Shown piece after piece: positions 6,840 to 11,225 of a DNA stretch of 11,225 bases. The stretch spans positions 1 through 11,225 of the forward strand of contig DANL01000082.1 in NCBI GenBank assembly GCA_002499865.1. Direction: 5' to 3'. Under the pieces are notes generated by a model. It was not told the DNA's origin, made no database searches, and was given only the letters and a program-made list of their open reading frames with translations. The position numbers and the translations under genes were made by a program. Each line of letters opens with the position of its first letter. Position 1 is the stretch's first letter. The stretch comes from Euryarchaeota archaeon UBA121 (GTDB taxonomy: Archaea; Thermoplasmatota; Poseidoniia; Poseidoniales; Thalassarchaeaceae).

Positions 6840-7475
6840 TCACACTTCTTCTTCTGTTTGCTCTGGTGCTTCTGGAGCCTCTTCTTCCACGGTAGCGTTT
6901 TCAGACGCTGCTTCCTTGACGGCCTCAAGCGTCTCATCCATTCTATCCCTGAAAGTATCCTGCTTCTCCTGGAACTCCTTGAAGTATTCCATAGCCCTAT
7001 CAATCATCTCGAATCTTGTCTCAGTGACCTTCTTGATATCTTCGAAGATCTTCATATGCTCCACGTACCAGTCGTCTCTGGCCTTCAACTCTGAAGTAGC
7101 GGTCTGAAGTGCTTCATCAAGCTCCTCTGCGACGTCGAATACTCTTCCAAGCCTGGCTTGCTCCCTAGTGTACATCTCTTCCATCTTCTCCAGTTCAGGC
7201 TCGAGGTGCTTTACCCTTGTTCCTGCTTTAGCAGACTCTATCTCGAGATTCCTGATACGGCTATCCTTCTCATTGAGAAGGTCTCCCAAACCCTCTTTCT
7301 CGATTTCCTTGTCGATTGCGTCCTTCTCGAGAACTTCGATGTGGGCTTTGGCGTCGGCTAGCTCGGATTCGATTGCCTGATATGCCACGTATAGCTTGTC
7401 AAGTCGTTCCTTCTCCATGGCTAGTTGCTCAGCCAAATCATCCTGTTCGACAGGCATAGTTTCCTCGTCGCTCAT
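6840..7475 (-). CDS. Acidic coiled-coil protein of unknown function
   Basis: 211 residues from the ATG at 7475. A TTG at 7487 would add four residues but is a poor start. No catalytic domain is recognisable. Most of the chain (about 10-190) is charged heptad-like helix, e.g. LAEQLAMEKERLDKLYVAY near the start and FKEFQEKQDTFRDRMDETLE near the end, with a possible hinge around DDWYVEHM. The last 20 residues are an acidic, low-complexity tail rich in Glu, Ala and Pro. There is no signal peptide or membrane segment, so it is presumably cytoplasmic. Such proteins often serve as scaffolds or prefoldin- or SMC-like helpers, but nothing here points to one of these. It lies 80 bases downstream of the M20 peptidase gene on the same strand and probably has its own promoter. 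The coding call is strong because the frame is long and compositionally consistent. Confidence 0.85.
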   Translation of the reverse strand: MSDEETMPVEQDDLAEQLAMEKERLDKLYVAYQAIESELADAKAHIEVLEKDAIDKEIEKEGLGDLLNEKDSRIRNLEIESAKAGTRVKHLEPELEKMEEMYTREQARLGRVFDVAEELDEALQTATSELKARDDWYVEHMKIFEDIKKVTETRFEMIDRAMEYFKEFQEKQDTFRDRMDETLEAVKEAASENATVEEEAPEAPEQTEEEV

Positions 7476-7506
7476 GGTGTATCCCAAACAGTTGGACTAC
7501 TGCTTC

Positions 7507-7533
7507 CCCTTTAACCCCGGCGGAAACGCGATA
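7507..7533 (-). promoter_or_regulatory. Possible promoter of the coiled-coil gene
   Basis: On the minus strand a GC-rich motif TCGCGTTTCCGCCGGGG is followed directly by TTAAAGGGG. The TTAAAG is about 32-37 bases upstream of the ATG at 7475, where a TATA-like box for a short-leader archaeal message would fall, and the G/C-rich flank could hold a BRE. The match to consensus is weak. Nearly the same GC-rich string occurs at 2961-2977. Confidence 0.3.
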
Positions 7534-7555
7534 CAAATACAAGGGATTAGTGTAT

Positions 7556-8956
7556 TCATCTCGATATTGCGGCTACAGTCGCTGCCAGTACCGCTGTCAG
7601 TCTCTTTGCTGAGGGAATGTGTAGCTTCTCGTCGGGACCATGGGCATTATTTCCAGGTCCAGAGGCCCCTGTACACAGAAACTTGGCATCTGGATATCTG
7701 CTCTGCATCATAGCCATGAATGGAATTGTTCCACCAATCCAAGTTGCTAATGGCGGTCTACCGGTTAAATGAATGGAAGCCTCAGTAATGGCCTTCTTTA
7801 CCTCCCCATCTAGCGGAGGCGAATGAAAACCATTTGCGGACGAGTCAGGTGAGAATGAAACCTCTGCTCCATAAGGTGGGTTTTCCTCTAGAGTTTCCTT
7901 CAGGATAGGCTCTAGAGAGTCTGCATCGACACCAGGGGGTATTCTAAAGCTCAATTTTAGATCGGTATTGGTTCTCAGAACATTACCGGCGACCTGGACT
8001 GATGGTAGTCCATCTGCTCCGATGACGCATAGCGAGGGTTGCCAATTCATTCCCAGAATCATGTCTGCAGTATTATCCGAAACCGGAAGGAGTGTGTCTA
8101 CCGTGGGAAGCTGTTGCCAAAGCGAGTCTCCTACCACACTAGCGAGTGCTTCTGCCTTGCTTCTCAGGTCATCCGATATGTCAACATGCATTTCAGGAAT
8201 CAGAATCTGTCCGGTGTTTGAGTCTTCTACCCTATCTAACAGTGATCTAGCTATCCTAAATGAAGAAGGAATAGAGCCCCCAGAGGTGCCCGAATGGATT
8301 CCCTCATGTGAAACCTTGATTGAAAGAGTACCCGAGATAAGGCCCCTTAGGGCCTCTGTAATCCAAATATGATCATAGTCGGGACCACCACTATCCATTA
8401 CTACAATCATATCGGGTTCTCCTAAATCTTCCTTCAGGGCCTCAAGATAAGGAGGCAGATCATAGGATCCTGATTCTTCACAGGTTTCGATTAAGAAGGA
8501 GCATTTTGGATGAGGGATATTGGAGTTCTGAAGAATCTTCAGAGCCGCCACGCAGAGATAACCGCCATAGCCATCGTCTATACTGCCCCTGCCGAAGAGC
8601 CAAGGATCTCTCCTGACTGCTCTCAAAGGATCGAGCCCCTCGGACCACAGTTCTGGCTTGGAGGGTTGCTTATCCAGATGAGAGTAGAAAACAACCTCAC
8701 CTGGTCCTGTCCCCTCGACGGTGATAAGCAGGACTGGAGACCTGTCTTCGATCCTATGAACTGAGTAGGTCATTCCGTCCAGATTCTGGGTTTCAACCCA
8801 CTTACAGAATAGATCTATTGTAGCGTCAAGCTCTCCTAGCTTATGCCAATCTGGTTCGAACAACGGAGAGAGGGCCTTGATAGCTATGAATTCACTGAGA
8901 CTTGGGATAATTGAGTTCTCCCATATATCATCACTCATAGTCAGAAGCCGGTCCAT
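7556..8956 (-). CDS. M20-family metallopeptidase (dipeptidase/deacylase-like)
   Basis: 466 residues from the ATG at 8956; a di-zinc peptidase expected to cleave dipeptides or N-acyl amino acids in the cytoplasm. The M20 metal site is complete: HLDKQP (93-98, His93 with catalytic-type Asp95), GRGSIDDGYGG (122-132, bridging Asp127), ETCEESGS (157-164, catalytic Glu160 and metal Glu161), VVMDSGG (185-191, Asp188), and NNAHGPDEKLH (436-446, His439). HEGIHSG (217-223) matches the dimerisation/lid-domain substrate-binding segment. HLDKQP and the 460-480 length favour the carnosinase/dipeptidase-like branch; substrate cannot be read from sequence. In-frame alternatives are TTG 8992, ATG 8968 and ATG 8938. 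A TATA-like element at 8983-8990 would place transcription start near 8960, so 8956 or 8938 is favoured and TTG 8992 unlikely. No signal peptide is seen. Confidence 0.9.
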   Translation of the reverse strand: MDRLLTMSDDIWENSIIPSLSEFIAIKALSPLFEPDWHKLGELDATIDLFCKWVETQNLDGMTYSVHRIEDRSPVLLITVEGTGPGEVVFYSHLDKQPSKPELWSEGLDPLRAVRRDPWLFGRGSIDDGYGGYLCVAALKILQNSNIPHPKCSFLIETCEESGSYDLPPYLEALKEDLGEPDMIVVMDSGGPDYDHIWITEALRGLISGTLSIKVSHEGIHSGTSGGSIPSSFRIARSLLDRVEDSNTGQILIPEMHVDISDDLRSKAEALASVVGDSLWQQLPTVDTLLPVSDNTADMILGMNWQPSLCVIGADGLPSVQVAGNVLRTNTDLKLSFRIPPGVDADSLEPILKETLEENPPYGAEVSFSPDSSANGFHSPPLDGEVKKAITEASIHLTGRPPLATWIGGTIPFMAMMQSRYPDAKFLCTGASGPGNNAHGPDEKLHIPSAKRLTAVLAATVAAISR

Positions 8957-8982
8957 GTCGTGTTCCATGTGTATTGGTCTGT

Positions 8983-8990
8983 AATATAGC
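8983..8990 (-). promoter_or_regulatory. TATA-like box for the M20 peptidase
   Basis: CTATATTA read on the minus strand, in the 70-base gap after the helicase-nuclease stop. With the usual archaeal spacing (about 25 bases) transcription would begin around 8960, giving a leaderless or very short-leader message starting at ATG 8956. It also implies the peptidase need not depend on read-through from the helicase gene. Confidence 0.5.
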
Positions 8991-9026
8991 AAATGGATTC
9001 TTCTATCCTGCTTTGGGGGAAATATC

Positions 9027-11225
9027 CTAGATGCAGGTCGAGCAAGTACATGGATACCGAGTAATTGGGGCTTCTGATAAGAGTGCCATTTCAGTTACGG
9101 TATTCATGGCGAGCTCTAACTTTTGAAGTGCCCCTGTGAACATGTCTTCCGGGTATTCAACGATTCTACCTGTTATGCCAACTAATATTGCTGGCCTCAG
9201 GACCTCTCTGTGAGGCAGTCCTCTTTTCTTCCTCTCGTCCTCGATAGACTTCAAAGACAGATAATACAGTGTCAGTTGCATCGCGTGGTGTTCGAGGATA
9301 TCCATCTCCGCTTGAGATACTGGCTTGAGGGAATAGTTACCCAATGACGAAATTAGGCCATCGGAATCATGATCGAAGATGCTCATAGCCTCCTCGGTCT
9401 TCAGGTCTATGGGTCTGATGAAATTCCCTTCCTGAGAAGTAGTGCAAAGTACCAGATCTATCACTCCGTCCATCTCTAAAGAAGCGTGGTCGATGAATGA
9501 GAGGGGCTCTAATCCGTCTGGGGACCATCTCCCTCTCGTAATCTCCCCAGGGTCTACTGTCCTAGCGATATGAAATGGCATCTCGGTTCGTAAGCCATCT
9601 ACTACATGCCCGTCGACGGAGTCGCCAGAGCATAGTTTACCCAGAGGTCCTTTTCTTATTCTTTCAAGTATTGTTCTGACTATTTTAGAGCACCCCTCTC
9701 TATCTGCCTCCAGTGGCAGCATTTCTTGGAAGACCTGATTCATCAGTGAGTCATCAGTGAGTCTATCCGGACTCTTGCTTATCCATGAGCTAGGGAGATT
9801 CGGGATGACATCACTTGGAGGCCCTGGATTCATCAATCCTATCTCGAAAATCCTATGGATCACTTTGCCCAGAGTGGCGGCATCTATGCCGGATGGCAAC
9901 GTTTTGTTCTCTTGTTGTCCCGAATGATACTCCGAGCTCTTTCCTGGACTACCCCCTCTTGTCTCGAGCCAGTATCTCCTCGGACATTCGTTGAATACCG
10001 TCAGATTGTGGGGAGCGATCCTAACACTGTTCCCACTATCGTTTCTGGGAGTAGGTTTTGGTGAGGGGAGGAGGTTGGCTGAGTCAGAAGATGCTTGATT
10101 GGTTCTCTCTAGATTCTGCAGGGGCGTCAGGACTGTTCTAGTCGTCTTATTTGTCGTATCAAAGCACATCGGGTGGTGCAATATCGTTATGCCATGGAGA
10201 TTTTTTGACCCTAGCATTCCAGAAGTTGATGCTAGTAGTGGATCTATCTCCCTGTTACCTTCGTTAGTCACGGTTGGAGGGGATTGGGATTGTGAGTCTG
10301 CTGAAGAAAGCCAGTGTGATGATTCCTCCTCTCTCTTCCATGATCCCTGTCTAAGAGATTCTAGCCACATTTCTCCAAGTTGGGGAACTGATTTTCCATA
10401 AGACCAAGAAAAGGTGATTCCTTTTCCGTCCTCCCAATTAGTATGCTTGGGAGACCCACAAATTATCAGCTTGTCTTCAGCTCTTGTGGCTGCTACGTAA
10501 AGCAACCTCCTTGCTTCAGCGTTCCTTCTGGCCAAGTGGACTTTCTTCACGTGTTTCCAGAGAGGTGAGACTGGATCTTTAGAAGGCCATGGCTTGGGAT
10601 GTCCCCCGAATAAATCAGGAGTCACAATGAGTCTCTCAGAGGATTCTATTCTGATATTGGTCTGCCTTCCGGAGAATATATCTGCTAGTATTACTACCTT
10701 TGATTCTAGGCCCTTTGATCCATGAATTGTCATAACCCTGACAGCGTCTGAGTCAGGCACATTCACTGCCTCAGTACTGTTCTTATCTCCCTCTCTGAGT
10801 CTACGGATACTGTCCGCAATTACCTTCGAGTCACCACCGAGATCCATGGCCAATGTTCTGACTAGTTGGATAAACTGCTCAGCGTCCTGTCTTGAGGTGT
10901 TATCTGGGTAGGCCATCAGTAGGTCTGATCTATCCAATGTCTCGTCAAGAGCTTCGACTAATCTGCTAGACTTGGAGAGAGCCTCCCATCTATTGATCAT
11001 CTCCTTATGCCTTTCATTTATGGTGAAATCTCGTAATCTAGCTAGCATGTCTTCCCCTTTGGATGAGTCCCCGATGAATCTCTGTAGTTGTCTGTCATCG
11101 AGCCCTATTAGAGAAGATCTTGCTACCCATGCAGCGTGATGGGTGGATTCGGGTCTTGCCAATAGTTGTAGTAGTCCATCCAGAGCATGTGCGGTTGGAC
11201 GTTGTAGTAGGCTTCCCTCTCTGTC
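9027..11225 (-). CDS. AddA/UvrD-like helicase fused to RecB-type nuclease (5' end outside window)
   Basis: 732 visible codons, open to the right edge; the ATP-binding half with Walker A and B lies outside. Expected role: resection or repair of DNA ends (AddAB/RecBCD-like). Visible order: an AddA-like helical 2B region with LLARPESTHHAAWVARSSL (20-38); motif V, VRVMTIHGSKGLESKVVILA (162-181); motif VI, EARRLLYVAATRAEDKLIIC (237-256); a Ser/Thr/Pro-rich linker of about 100 residues; then a PD-(D/E)XK nuclease with GKVIH (His457), GVIDLV (Asp590), PIDLKT (Asp607, Lys609) and MQLTLYY (Gln650, Tyr654). Cys414, in NECPRRYWLE just before the nuclease, and CTCSTC at the extreme C terminus (Cys726, 728, 731) could form an Fe-S staple as in AddB and Cas4 nucleases. 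The TTG at 11162 lies mid-domain, so the true start is upstream of the window. No AddB partner is visible. Confidence 0.9.
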   Translation of the reverse strand, partial: DREGSLLQRPTAHALDGLLQLLARPESTHHAAWVARSSLIGLDDRQLQRFIGDSSKGEDMLARLRDFTINERHKEMINRWEALSKSSRLVEALDETLDRSDLLMAYPDNTSRQDAEQFIQLVRTLAMDLGGDSKVIADSIRRLREGDKNSTEAVNVPDSDAVRVMTIHGSKGLESKVVILADIFSGRQTNIRIESSERLIVTPDLFGGHPKPWPSKDPVSPLWKHVKKVHLARRNAEARRLLYVAATRAEDKLIICGSPKHTNWEDGKGITFSWSYGKSVPQLGEMWLESLRQGSWKREEESSHWLSSADSQSQSPPTVTNEGNREIDPLLASTSGMLGSKNLHGITILHHPMCFDTTNKTTRTVLTPLQNLERTNQASSDSANLLPSPKPTPRNDSGNSVRIAPHNLTVFNECPRRYWLETRGGSPGKSSEYHSGQQENKTLPSGIDAATLGKVIHRIFEIGLMNPGPPSDVIPNLPSSWISKSPDRLTDDSLMNQVFQEMLPLEADREGCSKIVRTILERIRKGPLGKLCSGDSVDGHVVDGLRTEMPFHIARTVDPGEITRGRWSPDGLEPLSFIDHASLEMDGVIDLVLCTTSQEGNFIRPIDLKTEEAMSIFDHDSDGLISSLGNYSLKPVSQAEMDILEHHAMQLTLYYLSLKSIEDERKKRGLPHREVLRPAILVGITGRIVEYPEDMFTGALQKLELAMNTVTEMALLSEAPITRYPCTCSTCI
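9740..9761. repeat. Perfect 11-base tandem duplication inside the helicase-nuclease gene
   Basis: TCATCAGTGAG occurs twice head to tail. It falls within the coding region between the His457 motif and the rest of the nuclease domain. As 11 is not a multiple of three, loss or gain of one copy would shift the frame. This is probably chance. Confidence 0.7.

Noticed and set aside
7968..8372. Plus-strand open frame of 134 codons
   Set aside because: It is antisense to the M20 peptidase, whose catalytic residues are complete; it has no domain of its own.
9740..9761. 11-base tandem repeat considered as a phase-variation switch
   Set aside because: Only two copies, and no sign of frame disruption; chance duplication is more likely.
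10099..10401. Plus-strand open frame of 100 codons
   Set aside because: It is antisense to the Ser/Pro-rich linker of the helicase-nuclease; composition is explained by that gene.
1..11225. Defence island, CRISPR, prophage or insertion sequence
   Set aside because: No spaced repeats, transposase, integrase or defence-specific genes are visible. The helicase-nuclease alone is better explained by DNA repair.

Overview
The window looks like a piece of an archaeal chromosome, most probably a planktonic euryarchaeon of the Thermoplasmata / Marine Group II (Poseidoniales) type. The archaeal call rests on a RaSEA-type radical SAM protein (archaeosine is an archaeal tRNA modification), an archaeal/fungal-type Obg GTPase, and a Shine-Dalgarno sequence fully complementary to the archaeal 16S tail. 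The finer placement is an inference from overall gene style (moderate GC, heavy AGA/AGG/ATA use, several secondary-transport and peptidase genes) and is not proven. The window is densely coded, with no gene-free stretch over about 110 bases. I see no tRNA, rRNA, CRISPR array, insertion sequence or integrase.

Left block (minus strand, 4175 down to 1): four tightly packed genes. In order of transcription these are RaSEA (archaeosine formation), a small two-helix membrane protein whose longest reading overlaps RaSEA by ATGA, a 13-helix membrane protein, and a GTPase that runs off the left edge. The 13-helix protein has the framework of heme-copper oxidase subunit I but has lost essentially all of its metal-binding histidines. 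It is the most unusual item here.

Middle block (plus strand, 4283 to 6828): a UMF1/Atg22-like MFS transporter with an extra soluble domain of about 130 residues predicted on the outer face. It overlaps by one base a membrane-anchored left-handed beta-helix (hexapeptide repeat) acyltransferase. The pair is probably translated from one message and may act together on an envelope or exported compound.

Right block (minus strand, 11225 down to 6840): an AddA/UvrD-like helicase fused to a RecB-type nuclease with a putative Fe-S staple (5' end outside the window), an M20 metallopeptidase with its own TATA-like promoter, and a small acidic coiled-coil protein that converges on the acyltransferase gene with only 11 bases between them.

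Apart from the two coupled membrane-protein pairs, the genes look like independent housekeeping functions (tRNA modification, ribosome-associated GTPase, DNA repair, peptide turnover). No obvious defence island or complete new multi-gene system is visible. The best candidate for something undescribed is the ligand-less oxidase-like protein and its small partner.
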